Made by a program: the position numbers and the translations under genes
Shown here: piece by piece, positions 17,192-25,541 of the stretch
Layout of the letters: every line of letters starts with the position of its first letter
Numbering within the stretch: the first letter of the stretch is position 1
The notes under the pieces: model-generated
Databases searched by the model: none
What the model saw: only the letters and a program-made list of their open reading frames with translations
Told to the model about the DNA's origin: nothing
Source: Paracoccus jeotgali
Lineage (GTDB): Bacteria > Pseudomonadota > Alphaproteobacteria > Rhodobacterales > Rhodobacteraceae
Reading direction: 5' to 3'
NCBI RefSeq assembly: GCF_002865605.1
Contig: NZ_CP025583.1
Span: forward strand, 2,770,501 to 2,834,500
Length of the DNA stretch: 64,000 nucleotides

Positions 17192-17998
17192 ATGCGTCAC
17201 AAGGTACTCGCGATCGCCCCGATGGCACTGACGGCCCTGCTGATATCGGCGCCGGCCCGGGCACAGGACCAGAACCTCGTCACCTCGGCGATGCAGGGCA
17301 TCGATCAGCAAGAGAGCGCGCAGTCCGCCGCGGCCAAGGACGAGCACCAGCTCTCGCCCGAACTCATGCAGCAGGTTGTCGCCAAGGTCGAGGCCGACAA
17401 CGCCCGACAGGTCGAGATCTTCAAGGATCTGCACGAACATCCCGAGCTGGGCTTCATGGAAACGCGCACCGCAGGCGTGCTGGCCCAGGAACTCGAGGCG
17501 CTTGGCTTTGACGTCCAGACCGGGATCGGCAAGACTGGCGTCGTCGCCACGCTGACGAACGGCCCCGGCCCCACGGTCATGTATCGCGCCGACATGGACG
17601 CCAATGCCGTGGAAGAGGCCACGGGCCTGCCCTATGCAAGCAAGGTCCGCGCCAAGCGCGCGGACGGCACCGAATCCCCCGTCGCGCAGGCCAATCACCT
17701 CGCGGTTCCGCTGCGCGACCTGCTGGGTGAGAAGAACGTCGTGACCGAGTTTCCGCCGGCCACCGGCTCGGAGGATGTGCATCTGCTGCTGGGCGATTAT
17801 ACCGATGTTCCGTTCAACTTCCTGATCGTCGGCGTGGCCGATCCGGACGTGTTCGCGGCGGCGCTGAAGGAAGGCAAGCAGATGCCCTATTCCGCGCATA
17901 ACCCGAACTTCATCGTCGATCTGGCGGCGATCCCGGTCGGGACGAAAATCGCGACCGTGGCCATGCTCAACCTGCTGGCCAAGGAGGCCGCGCCGTAA
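17192..17998 (+). pseudogene. M20 amidohydrolase/peptidase with large internal in-frame deletion
   Basis: The 268-residue reading frame has a signal peptide (ending ISAPARAQ) and an M20 start (EIFKDLHEHPELGFMETRTAGVLAQELEALGF, VMYRADMDANAVEEATGLPYASKVRAKRADGTESPVA). It then jumps, near base 17687, to the far C-terminal part (LRDLLGEKNVVTEFPPATGSEDVHLLLGDYTDVPF...SAHNPNF). Family members normally continue from SPVA into HMCGHD, a metal ligand block, followed by the dimerisation domain. About 190-200 residues, including these ligands, are missing without loss of frame. The protein is unlikely to be active. Full-length relatives hydrolyse N-acyl amino acids or peptides. Confidence 0.85.
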
Positions 17999-18512
17999 CT
18001 GCCGCCTTTTGTCTCAACGAGTGAAGACGGGACAAAGTGACCACTGAACGGGGGTTTCTATCCTCCCGAGGCGATCATGCGCCGTGACCTGCTGGGTTGC
18101 GGCGCGACGGCGATGCTGCTGTCGTCGTTCGACCTGATCGAGCGACGTATCCATGGGAAATCCCGGCGAGCGAAGTCGACAACGACTGGCGCCGTGTCAC
18201 CAAACGCGTTGCCTGTGTCCGACGCCGTGGCGGGCGATGTCGAGAGCCTGCGGGCGGGGCTCGACGCGTGGTTGCCGACCGCGCGCCGGATGACGGTGCC
18301 GGTCGCGGACCTGTGCCGAAGCGGGTGGCAGTGACGCGTGAAACTGCAATTCAGTCGTCACGCTAAGCCAGCCGACACACCACGCCCCTCAAGCCAAAAC
18401 CATTCCCCTCACTGACGCCAAGCTGACAGCCTTTCGCCCGCCGCTTCAGCCGCGTGTCAGTTGCCGGGCGCAGGTTCATCTCATCCGACAACCGCAACCA
18501 CGGAGATGAACC
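17999..18512. other. Gene-poor stretch containing a possible relic ORF and the promoter of the PepSY cassette
   Basis: About 510 bases. An open frame from 18077 to 18334 (85 codons, ATG start) has no recognisable family, and an overlapping frame is open too, so coding status is doubtful. Near 18006-18036 TTTGTCTC and GGGACAAA form an imperfect inverted repeat that could be a relic of an insertion-sequence end, but no transposase was found. The right part holds the operator described separately. Confidence 0.4.
18444..18460 (-). promoter_or_regulatory. Putative response-regulator box, copy B (shared with 7382-7398)
   Basis: Read on the minus strand this is CTGACACGCGGCTGAAG: two half-sites 11 bases apart, matching copy A (CTGACGGGAAGCTGAAG). 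The conservation continues: GCTGAAGCGGCGGGCGAAAGGCTGTCAGCTTGG on the minus strand of 18418-18450 matches 7392-7436 apart from one inserted G and a ten-base gap. It lies 53 bases before the PepSY ATG at 18513. Confidence 0.65.
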
Positions 18513-18818
18513 ATGAAACGCACCCTCGCGACCCTTGCCCTGCTGGCGGCCCTGCCTGCGGGCGCTGCTCTTGCCGATGACGACTGCCGCGTTTCGGCCG
18601 AGCAGATGCAGTCCTGGGAGGCCGTGGCCGAGCTTGCCCGCGACTATGACTGGACCATCACCTCGATGGAGATCGATGACGGCTGTTACGAGCTTCTGGT
18701 CACCGATACCGGCGGCAACACGATCAAGGCCAAGATCGACCCCGCCACGCTGGATGTGGTCAAGGCCAAGATGAAGGCGCTCGCCCCCGCTCCGGCGGCT
18801 GCCGCGCCCGCCCAGTGA
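18513..18818 (+). CDS. Small periplasmic PepSY-domain protein (paralogue of 7482-7901)
   Basis: The 101-residue protein has a signal peptide (MKRTLATLALLAALPAGAALA) followed by mature DDDCRV and a PepSY domain with MEIDDGCYELLVTDTGGNTIKAKIDPATLDVVKAK. It is clearly paralogous to the 139-residue PepSY protein at 7.5 kb: the signal peptide, the ADDDC start, the DDGCYE motif and the DP-x-LEIV-like strand align, but it lacks the polyaspartate tail and ends in a short Ala/Pro tail. It is the first gene of a putative flavin electron-transfer cassette. The role is unknown; a periplasmic electron-acceptor or modulator is possible. Confidence 0.82.
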   Translation: MKRTLATLALLAALPAGAALADDDCRVSAEQMQSWEAVAELARDYDWTITSMEIDDGCYELLVTDTGGNTIKAKIDPATLDVVKAKMKALAPAPAAAAPAQ

Positions 18819-18897
18819 CGCGCCGCGCCCCGGCCTCGGCGCTCAGTGGCCGCCCGGCGCCGGGGCCACGCCATCCACCCGCAGAAGGAACCCGCCC

Positions 18898-19368
18898 ATG
18901 AAATCCCTTGCCGCCATGCTTGCCCTGTCCACCGCGCTGACGCTGCCCGGCCTCGCCATGGCGCGGCCCGTGACGCTGACCACGACGCTGAGCGATTATG
19001 GCGGCGACGGGGCTTATCTTGCGCTGTACGTCACCGACCCCGCGGGCGCCTATGTCGGCAGCCTGTGGATGGCCGGCGGCAAGTCGAAATATTACGAGCA
19101 TCTGAGCGACTGGTATCGCGCCACGGGCGGCGACGCCGCGCAGATCAACGGCATCACCGGGGCCAGTGTCGGCGCGGGCCGGACGCTGGAAATCACGCTG
19201 GACCTCGCCGACGCGCTGTTCGACGCGGGTTATACGCTGCACATCGACGCGGCCGTCGAAGAGATGCGCGACAGCCCGAACGAGGTGGCGGTGCCGCTGA
19301 CGAGCGCGGGCGCGGGCACGCCGACGCGCGGCCGCCGCTATATCGCCAGCTTCGCCTATGAGATGTGA
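18898..19368 (+). CDS. DUF2271 periplasmic protein with flavinylation-like motif
   Basis: The 156-residue protein has a Sec signal peptide (MKSLAAMLALSTALTLPGLAMA) and a DUF2271-like beta-rich domain (YVGSLWMAGGKSKYYEHLSDWYRA). At residues 84-90 it has NGITGAS, which resembles the Dx(x)[ST]GA[ST] motif whose Ser/Thr receives FMN from ApbE enzymes; Thr87 would be the acceptor, with Asn in place of the usual Asp. An ApbE gene is at the end of this same operon. The protein is therefore a plausible periplasmic FMN-carrying electron acceptor. The start ATG follows AGAAGGAACCCGCCC. Confidence 0.75.
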   Translation: MKSLAAMLALSTALTLPGLAMARPVTLTTTLSDYGGDGAYLALYVTDPAGAYVGSLWMAGGKSKYYEHLSDWYRATGGDAAQINGITGASVGAGRTLEITLDLADALFDAGYTLHIDAAVEEMRDSPNEVAVPLTSAGAGTPTRGRRYIASFAYEM

Positions 19369-19380
19369 GGCGAGGCCAGC

Positions 19381-21588
19381 ATGATCCGCGCATTCCATCG
19401 CTGTCCGGGGCTGCTGGCCCTCGCGCTTGTCACCATCCTCGCGCTAAGCGGCGCGGCGTTGTCGGTCTTTCCGGCGGCCGAGCGGCTGGCCTCGCCGCAG
19501 GCCGAGGCCGGGCTGAGCGTCGCCACCCTCGCCGCCCGTATCCAGGCCGCCTATCCGGGGGTCGAGCAGATCCGCCGCCAGCCCTCGGGCCGGATCACCG
19601 CCTATTGGTTCGACGGCAACACGCCGGGCGCCGCGGTTATCGACCCGGCCACTGGGCAGGGTGTGGCCTCGGCCGATCCGAACCGGGCGCAGCGCTGGCT
19701 GACCCGTCTGCACCGCTCGCTCTTTCTGGGCGATGGCGGGCGCATCGCCATGGCGGCGGGGGCGGCGTCGATGCTGGCCCTGTCGCTGTCGGGCGCGGTG
19801 CTGGTCGCGCGGCGGGTCGGCGGCTGGCGGCGCTGGTTCGGGCGGCTGCGCGGGCCGCTGGCCGGGCGGGTGCATGTCGAGATCGCCCGCCTCGCCGTGA
19901 TCGGGCTGCTGCTGTCCTCGGCCTCGGGTCTGTGGATGAGCGCCTCGACCTTTGATCTGCTGCCGGATGGCGGCAGCCCGCCTGCCTTTCCGACCGAGGT
20001 CAGCGGTGCGACCGGAGTCGCGCCCGATCGGATGCCGGTCCTGCAACAGACGCCGCTGGCCACGCTGCGCGAGTTGAGCTTTCCCGCGCCCGGCGATCCC
20101 ACAGATGTCTTCACGCTGAAGACCGACCGTGGCACCGGGTATCTCGATCAGGGCAGCGGCGAGCTGCGCGGATGGGCCGATCTGACAGGGTGGTCGCGGG
20201 TGTCCGAGACGCTCTACATGCTCCACACCGGGCAGGGGGCGGCGCTGCTGGGGCTGGTGCTCGGGCTGATGGCGCTTGGCGTGCCCGTCATGGGCGCGAC
20301 GGGGGTGCTGATCTGGCATGCCGGGCGTCGCGGGCGGCCGCGCATCCGGGGCAACCAGCCCGCCGGCCGGGCCGAGACGATCCTGCTGGTCGGCAGCGAA
20401 GGCGGCAGCACCTGGGGCTTTGCCGCGACCCTGCACGCGGCGCTGACCGCCGGCGGGCAGCGCGTCCATATCGGCCCGATGTCCGGCTTTGCGCCGGGTC
20501 GCTATGCACAGGCGCAACGGATCATCCTGCTCGCCGCCACCTATGGCGACGGCGCGGCTCCGGCCTCGGCCAAGGGGTTCCTCGACCGCCTGCGTGACAC
20601 CGACGGCACGCGCGCCATCCCGCTGGCGGTTCTGGGCTTCGGGGATCGCAGCTTTCCGGCCTATTGCGCCTTCGCCAAGGCTGTCGCGCAAGAGGCGAGC
20701 GCCAAGGGCTGGCCCGAGCTTATGCCTTTCGACAGCATCGACCGCCAATCGCCGCAGGATTTCGCCCGCTGGGGCCGGGCGCTGGGGCAGGTGCTGGGGC
20801 TGGATCTGGCGCTGGCGCATCAGCCGGTTCTGCCGAAAACGGCGACGCTGACGCTGATCTCGCGCCGGGATTACGGTGCCGAGGTGCAGGCTCCCGCGGC
20901 GATCCTGCGCTTTGCCCTGCCGCGCGTCTCTGTCTGGCAGCGGTTGAGCCGGGGCGGCTTCGCCCGCTTCAGCGCCGGGGATCTGATCGGCATCCTGCCC
21001 GAAGGCAGCGCGGTGCCACGGCTCTACTCGCTCGCCTCCGGTCGCCGCGACGGGTTCATCGAGATCGTGGTGCGCAGGCATCCCGGCGGCCTCGCCTCGT
21101 CGCAGCTGACGGCGCTGGCGCCGGGCGACCGCGTGACCGCGTTTCTGCGCCGCAACCCCGCGTTCCGCCCCGGCCGAGGCCGGACGCCGCTGATCCTGAT
21201 CGGCGCGGGCACCGGCATCGGTCCGCTCGCCGGCTTCGTGCGCGGCAATGCGCGTCGGCGGCCGATCCACCTGTTCTTCGGCCTGCGCGACCCGCAAAGC
21301 GATTTCTTCTATGACGAGGAACTACTCGGCTGGCGGGAGGCCGGTCGCCTGACCCGGCTGGTCACAGCCGTCTCGCGGGCCGAGCGGCCGCATCATGTGC
21401 AGGACGCGCTGCGCGGCGAGGCGGCCGAGATCGTCCGCCTGATCCGGGGCGGCGCCCGCGTCATGGTCTGCGGCGGGCGCGACATGGCCACGGGCGTGGC
21501 CGACGCGCTGGCCGAGATCCTTGCGCCGGCCGGGCTGTCGCCGGCGGCGCTCAAGGCCGGGGGGCGCTATGTCGAAGATGTCTACTGA
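19381..21588 (+). CDS. PepSY-transmembrane / flavodoxin / ferredoxin-NADP reductase-like fusion
   Basis: This 735-residue protein starts with a membrane segment (GLLALALVTILALSGAALSVF), a PepSY-like region and three more membrane segments (to about residue 320: MAAGAASMLALSLSGAVLVA; VIGLLLSSASGLWM; LLGLVLGLMALGVPVMGATGVL). A flavodoxin-like domain follows (TILLVGSEGGSTWGFAATLHA, AATYGDGAAPASAKGFLDRL, LGFGDRSFPAYCAFAKA). It ends with an FAD-binding and NAD(P)-binding reductase module (RLYSLASG, IGAGTGIGPLAGF, VMVCGGRDMATGV) whose last residue is tyrosine. It resembles sulfite-reductase-type flavoproteins attached to the membrane. It likely moves electrons from cytosolic NAD(P)H across the membrane toward the DUF2271 protein. 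No haem-binding partner is apparent. Confidence 0.85.
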   Translation: MIRAFHRCPGLLALALVTILALSGAALSVFPAAERLASPQAEAGLSVATLAARIQAAYPGVEQIRRQPSGRITAYWFDGNTPGAAVIDPATGQGVASADPNRAQRWLTRLHRSLFLGDGGRIAMAAGAASMLALSLSGAVLVARRVGGWRRWFGRLRGPLAGRVHVEIARLAVIGLLLSSASGLWMSASTFDLLPDGGSPPAFPTEVSGATGVAPDRMPVLQQTPLATLRELSFPAPGDPTDVFTLKTDRGTGYLDQGSGELRGWADLTGWSRVSETLYMLHTGQGAALLGLVLGLMALGVPVMGATGVLIWHAGRRGRPRIRGNQPAGRAETILLVGSEGGSTWGFAATLHAALTAGGQRVHIGPMSGFAPGRYAQAQRIILLAATYGDGAAPASAKGFLDRLRDTDGTRAIPLAVLGFGDRSFPAYCAFAKAVAQEASAKGWPELMPFDSIDRQSPQDFARWGRALGQVLGLDLALAHQPVLPKTATLTLISRRDYGAEVQAPAAILRFALPRVSVWQRLSRGGFARFSAGDLIGILPEGSAVPRLYSLASGRRDGFIEIVVRRHPGGLASSQLTALAPGDRVTAFLRRNPAFRPGRGRTPLILIGAGTGIGPLAGFVRGNARRRPIHLFFGLRDPQSDFFYDEELLGWREAGRLTRLVTAVSRAERPHHVQDALRGEAAEIVRLIRGGARVMVCGGRDMATGVADALAEILAPAGLSPAALKAGGRYVEDVY

Positions 21589-22543
21589 ACCGCTGCGCCA
21601 CGCGCTGAACGGCCCGACCATGGGCAGCCACTGGTCGGCGCTGTTCTTTACTCAGGCGAATTTCGACGCCGCCCCGCTTCAACAGGCGCTGCAGGCGGCG
21701 GTGGATCAGGTGGATGCGCAGATGTCGACATGGCGGCCCGCCAGCGACCTGATGCGCCTGAACGCCGCGCCGGTGGGCGCGTGGGTGGCGGTGCCCGCGC
21801 AGCTGATGGCGGTGCTGCGTCTGGGGCTGAAGATCGGGCGCGCCTCGGGCGGGGCGTTCGATATCGGGATGGGCGATGCGGTGCGGGCCTGGGGCTTCGG
21901 CCCCGAGGCGGCGACCCCCGCTGGCATCCGCGCCGCGATGCAGGTCCGCCGCCGCCCGGCGCATGAGGTGCTGGAGCTTCAGGGGGACCGTGGGCGCAAG
22001 GCGGCGCCCATCGCGCTGGACCTGAACGGCGTTGCCAAGGGCCACGGCGTCGACCGCTTGGCCGAGACGCTGGCGGCGTTCGGCGTGTCCTCCGGCCTCG
22101 TCTGCATCGACGGCGAGATGCGGGCGATGGGCCTGCGGCCCGATGGCGCGCCATGGACCATCGCCGTCGAGGCGCCCGACCCCGACCGCCGCGCGCCGCA
22201 TGCCGTCTTGGCGCTGCAGGACGCGGCGGTGGCGACGTCCGGCGACTATCGCCACTGGGTCGAGCTGCAGGGCCGCCGCCTGTCCCACACGATGGACCCG
22301 ACCCGCGGCGCGCCACTGCCCGACCCGCCCGCCTCGGTGACGGTCGTCGCCCGCACCTGCGCCGAGGCCGACGCCTGGGCCACGGCGCTGATGGTGCTGG
22401 GGGTGGAGAAGGGCGAGGAGCTGGCACGTCGCCTCGGCCTCTGCGCGCTGTTCCTGCGGCGGGGCGGGGCGCGGGGGCTTCAGTCGTGCGGCGTGGGGCG
22501 ATTGTTTATGCGGCATCCCGCCACGGACCTGCAGGCGGGGTGA
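21569..22543 (+). CDS. apbE: ApbE-family FAD:protein FMN transferase
   Basis: The 324-residue protein has all ApbE landmarks: TMGSHW near the N-terminus, GGAFDIGMGDAVRAWGF, LDLNGVAKGHGVDRLAE, VATSGDYRHW, SHTMDPTRGAP, and ADAWATALMVLG. The enzyme attaches FMN from FAD to Ser/Thr of a target protein. It overlaps the reductase gene by 20 bases and follows the DUF2271 protein in the same operon, so the target is probably that protein (motif at 19147-19167). It lacks an evident signal peptide, although most ApbE proteins act outside the cytosol. Confidence 0.92.
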   Translation: MSKMSTEPLRHALNGPTMGSHWSALFFTQANFDAAPLQQALQAAVDQVDAQMSTWRPASDLMRLNAAPVGAWVAVPAQLMAVLRLGLKIGRASGGAFDIGMGDAVRAWGFGPEAATPAGIRAAMQVRRRPAHEVLELQGDRGRKAAPIALDLNGVAKGHGVDRLAETLAAFGVSSGLVCIDGEMRAMGLRPDGAPWTIAVEAPDPDRRAPHAVLALQDAAVATSGDYRHWVELQGRRLSHTMDPTRGAPLPDPPASVTVVARTCAEADAWATALMVLGVEKGEELARRLGLCALFLRRGGARGLQSCGVGRLFMRHPATDLQAG

Positions 22544-22647
22544 CGCGTGGGAGTAGCAGGTGCTTCCCGTTGTGGCGCCGTAGAGCGGCCGCAGGAAGAC
22601 CCCTTGCTACAACTGACGGGGGAGCACTTCCTTCAGGCTCCTCACCC

Positions 22648-23913
22648 TCACAGCAGCCAAAGTGTCAGGGCCGGCCATAGGGCGATCAGGACCACGACCA
22701 GCATCGTCACCAGCACAAATGGCAGGATCTCGCGGACCAGCGTCAGGAACGGCAGATCCACCACCGCGACGGCGATATAGAGACCGGTTCCCACTGGCGG
22801 CGTCAGCAGACCGATGGTCAGCGTCATGCAGATCACGACGCCGAAATGGATCGGGTCGATCCCATAGATTGCGGTGGCCATCGGCAGCAGGATCGGGACC
22901 ATGATGATCAGCGCCGCAATGCCATCCAGGAACGCGCCGATCCCGATCCCTAGCAGGAACACCAGCAGCAGGAAGACAGTCGCGTTCGACGTCATCCCTT
23001 GCAGGAAGGTCGCCAGCTCTTGCGGCACATGGGCATAGGTCAGCAGCCAGCCGAACACCTTGGCGGTCGCGATCAGGAACAGGACCAGTGCCGAGTTCAG
23101 GGCCGTTCGCGTCAGTATCCCCGACACGTCACGCCAATGCAGCGCCCGGTAGACCGCCACCCCCAGAATGACCGCGATTGCCGTCGCCAAAGCCGCGGAT
23201 TCGGTCGGCGTCACGACCCCGAATGAAATCCCCAGCACGATCACCACAGGGATCAGCAGCCCGGCCGCCGCTGCGCCGAGAACTCGCCAGGGGTCGGCAG
23301 GCTGCGCCGGGGCAGCGTTTTCGCTGTGAACCGTCTGCCGGGGCGCGCGCAGCGTGACCAGCAGGACCAGCAGCGCAAACAGCAGGATACCGGGCAGGAT
23401 CCCCGCGATGAACATGTCCGCCACCGAGACCTGAGCGATGACCCCATAGATGATGAAGATCATCGAGGGGGGGATGACCGGGCCCAGCATCCCGGCGGCA
23501 GCGGTCAGGGCGGTGGCAAAGCCGCGGCTATAGCCGTCCTGCTCCATCTCGGGGACCATCACCCGGGTCATCACCGCGATCTGCGCGGTCGCCGAGCCCA
23601 TGATCGAGGCCAGCATCAGGTTGGCCGTCAGGCAGACGTAGGCCAGTGCATGCGGCAGGCGGCCCAGGATCAGCTTGGCGGCAGCGATAAGGCGGGTGGT
23701 GATGCCCCCGCTGTTCATCAACTCGCCCAGCAGGATGAAAAGCGGGATCGCGAGCAGGTCGAAGACCTCGAGCCCGCTGAAGAGGATCTGCGGAATCGCG
23801 TCCAGAACGGCGAAATTGCCGGTCGCGAACATGAAGACGAATGCCGCGGCGAGCAGCACGAAGGCCACCGGCATGCCGATGGCGAGCAGACCCGCGAACA
23901 TCACGCCGGTCAT
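22648..23913 (-). CDS. dctM: TRAP transporter large membrane subunit (DctM), system 1
   Basis: The 421-residue polytopic protein belongs to the DctM family (FVLLAAAFVFMFATGNFAVLD; SAMGSATAQIAVMTRVMVPEM-like region; MLGPVIPPSMIFIIYGV; LLTPPVGTGLYIAVAV). The PPSM-type loop and the terminal TPPVG repeat are typical of the family. It overlaps dctQ by four bases (ATGA). With dctQ and dctP it forms a sodium- or proton-driven importer of an organic acid. Its gene neighbours encode aromatic ring-cleavage and nitrilase-type enzymes, so the substrate may be an aromatic or acidic compound. Confidence 0.93.
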   Translation of the reverse strand: MTGVMFAGLLAIGMPVAFVLLAAAFVFMFATGNFAVLDAIPQILFSGLEVFDLLAIPLFILLGELMNSGGITTRLIAAAKLILGRLPHALAYVCLTANLMLASIMGSATAQIAVMTRVMVPEMEQDGYSRGFATALTAAAGMLGPVIPPSMIFIIYGVIAQVSVADMFIAGILPGILLFALLVLLVTLRAPRQTVHSENAAPAQPADPWRVLGAAAAGLLIPVVIVLGISFGVVTPTESAALATAIAVILGVAVYRALHWRDVSGILTRTALNSALVLFLIATAKVFGWLLTYAHVPQELATFLQGMTSNATVFLLLVFLLGIGIGAFLDGIAALIIMVPILLPMATAIYGIDPIHFGVVICMTLTIGLLTPPVGTGLYIAVAVVDLPFLTLVREILPFVLVTMLVVVLIALWPALTLWLL

Positions 23914-24458
23914 GGTGCGCGCTCCAGCGTGGCGTGGACGGGTGGGCGGTCTTCAGGCGTCGGCGGCGTCAGGTGACGCAGCAGATTGGCCGCGGTATGC
24001 AGGGTCGCGAGGCTAAAGAAGATGGGCACGATGGCATAGAAGGGCCGCTTGACCATTCCCAGCGTCAAGGCCTGCTCGAACTGCATGGCAGGTGACTGCA
24101 GCCAGCGCCAACTGACCCATGCCAGCGCCACCACCATGCCGAGCACGATCAGATCGACGAGGATATGCAGCCCCCGGCGCAACCGTCGCGACGCCAGATC
24201 GGCCACAAAGGTCAGGGCGATCATCTCTTGTCTCGCGATGGTCGCGGCGATTGCCAGAAACGCCATCCAGATCAGAATGTAGACGGCTAGCTCTTCGGCG
24301 AAATAGATCGGCGCCGACACCGTATAGCGCATCGTGACATTGACCAGCAGCAGGGTCGAGAAGGCCACGATCAGGATCTGGCAAAGCCAGAGTTCAAGCC
24401 GCGCGAGCGCGTGACTGGACGCGGTCAGCGCCGTGGATAGCTGGCGGATCTGCCTCAT
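23910..24458 (-). CDS. dctQ: TRAP transporter small membrane subunit (DctQ), system 1
   Basis: The 182-residue protein has four predicted membrane segments (LCQILIVAFSTLLLVNVTMRY, VYILIWMAFLAIAATIA, LVDLIVLGMVVALAWVSW and FYAIVPIFFSLATLHTAANLL) and the DctQ motif MRYTVSAPIYFAEELAVYILIWMAFLA. It overlaps dctM by four bases. A strong hairpin separates it from dctP, probably making the binding protein more abundant than the membrane subunits. Confidence 0.92.
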   Translation of the reverse strand: MRQIRQLSTALTASSHALARLELWLCQILIVAFSTLLLVNVTMRYTVSAPIYFAEELAVYILIWMAFLAIAATIARQEMIALTFVADLASRRLRRGLHILVDLIVLGMVVALAWVSWRWLQSPAMQFEQALTLGMVKRPFYAIVPIFFSLATLHTAANLLRHLTPPTPEDRPPVHATLERAP

Positions 24459-24485
24459 GTCGCGGCTCTCCCTTGATGCTTGGCG

Positions 24486-24520
24486 GCGACCGGGCGGCGG
24501 CGTTGTCGTCGCCCGGTCGC
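24486..24520 (-). promoter_or_regulatory. Intercistronic hairpin between dctP and dctQ
   Basis: GCGACCGGGCG and CGCCCGGTCGC form an 11-bp perfect stem with a 13-base loop, in the 68-base gap of the dctP-dctQM transcript. There is no T-tract, so it is likely a partial terminator or an mRNA-stabilising element that raises dctP expression relative to dctQM. Confidence 0.65.
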
Positions 24521-24526
24521 GAGGTA

Positions 24527-25519
24527 TTACTGGGCGATCTCGCTCTGGAACTTCGCGACTTCGGGGATTTTTTCAAAGGCGTCGTCAAAGGCCTTGTTCG
24601 CGGTGCTGAAGACGCTTTTTGCATCCTCCAGACGGACGACCTCGATCTCGCCTTCGAGCTGCGACAGAAGTCTCTGTTCGGTCTCGATCTGCAGGTCCGA
24701 TGCCCAGGACAGCGTCTCGTCCAGAACCGTATCGAAGATTTCCTGCTGTTCCGCCGACATCTTTCCCCAAGAGTTCTCGTTGATCATCACAACGCCGGGG
24801 AAGGCCATGTGATTACTCACCGTCAGATGCTTGGCCACCTGCTGCAGCGACTGGCCGACCAGGGCATCCAGATCGATGTCGACGCCGTCCAGCAGGCCGG
24901 AATCGAGCGACTGATAGACGTCCGCCAGTTGCACCGGTGTCGGCACGGCACCCGCAGCGGCCCACCAGACCTGCATGCCGGGGAAGGGGGTGATGCGGAT
25001 TTTCTTTTGCGCCAGATCGTCAAGCGTTGTCGCCGCCTTGTTGGTGGTCAGGATATGCCGCATGCCGGCGAACACATAGCCGAGCCCGCGTATCCCCTGC
25101 GGCTTCAACGTCTCGAGGATCTCCTGCGCGGTTTCGCCTTTCGAAGCGGCGATGGCCTCTTCGACATCGGCAAAGGCAAAGGGCGAGAACCAGGCGAGGA
25201 AGGCCGGTCCGCGCGCGCTTGCCGCTGCGGCGCTGACAATGCTCATGTCGAGGACGCCGACCTGCATCTGCTGCAGCAGATCGCTTTCGGGGCCTAGCTG
25301 GGCTGCCGGAAAGACCGAGATCTTGATCTCTCCACCCGATTTCTCGCCGACCTGTTCTGCCAGACGTTCAGCGGCCTTGGTCCAGACGTGCGAGGGCGGT
25401 GTGCCTGTGCCCAGCCGATATTCGACCGACTGGGCGGATGCAGCGGATGCGGCGAGGGACAGCGAGGCGCCGGCTGCGACCACGGCGAGCAGACGGGGCA
25501 AGTTCCGAAGGGATAGCAT
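24527..25519 (-). CDS. dctP: TRAP transporter solute-binding protein (DctP family), system 1
   Basis: The 330-residue periplasmic protein has a signal peptide (LLAVVAAGASLSLAASAASA) and DctP-type features (GTGTPPSHVWTKAAERLAEQV, FPAAQLGPESDLLQQMQVGVLDMS, YQSLDSGLLDGVDIDLDALVG). The ATG at 25519 follows AGGAGG; a longer frame to 25594 would overlap the upstream flavin-reductase gene and lacks a ribosome site. The ligand is unknown, since TRAP binding proteins cover many carboxylates. It may be co-regulated with the gentisate/nitrilase-type genes transcribed upstream on the same strand. Confidence 0.92.
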   Translation of the reverse strand: MLSLRNLPRLLAVVAAGASLSLAASAASAQSVEYRLGTGTPPSHVWTKAAERLAEQVGEKSGGEIKISVFPAAQLGPESDLLQQMQVGVLDMSIVSAAAASARGPAFLAWFSPFAFADVEEAIAASKGETAQEILETLKPQGIRGLGYVFAGMRHILTTNKAATTLDDLAQKKIRITPFPGMQVWWAAAGAVPTPVQLADVYQSLDSGLLDGVDIDLDALVGQSLQQVAKHLTVSNHMAFPGVVMINENSWGKMSAEQQEIFDTVLDETLSWASDLQIETEQRLLSQLEGEIEVVRLEDAKSVFSTANKAFDDAFEKIPEVAKFQSEIAQ

Positions 25520-25541
25520 CGGTGGAGTCCTCCTGTTGAAG

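Noticed and set aside
18006..18036. Imperfect inverted repeat that might be an insertion sequence end
   Set aside because: There is no partner end or transposase nearby, so it is only mentioned as a possible relic.
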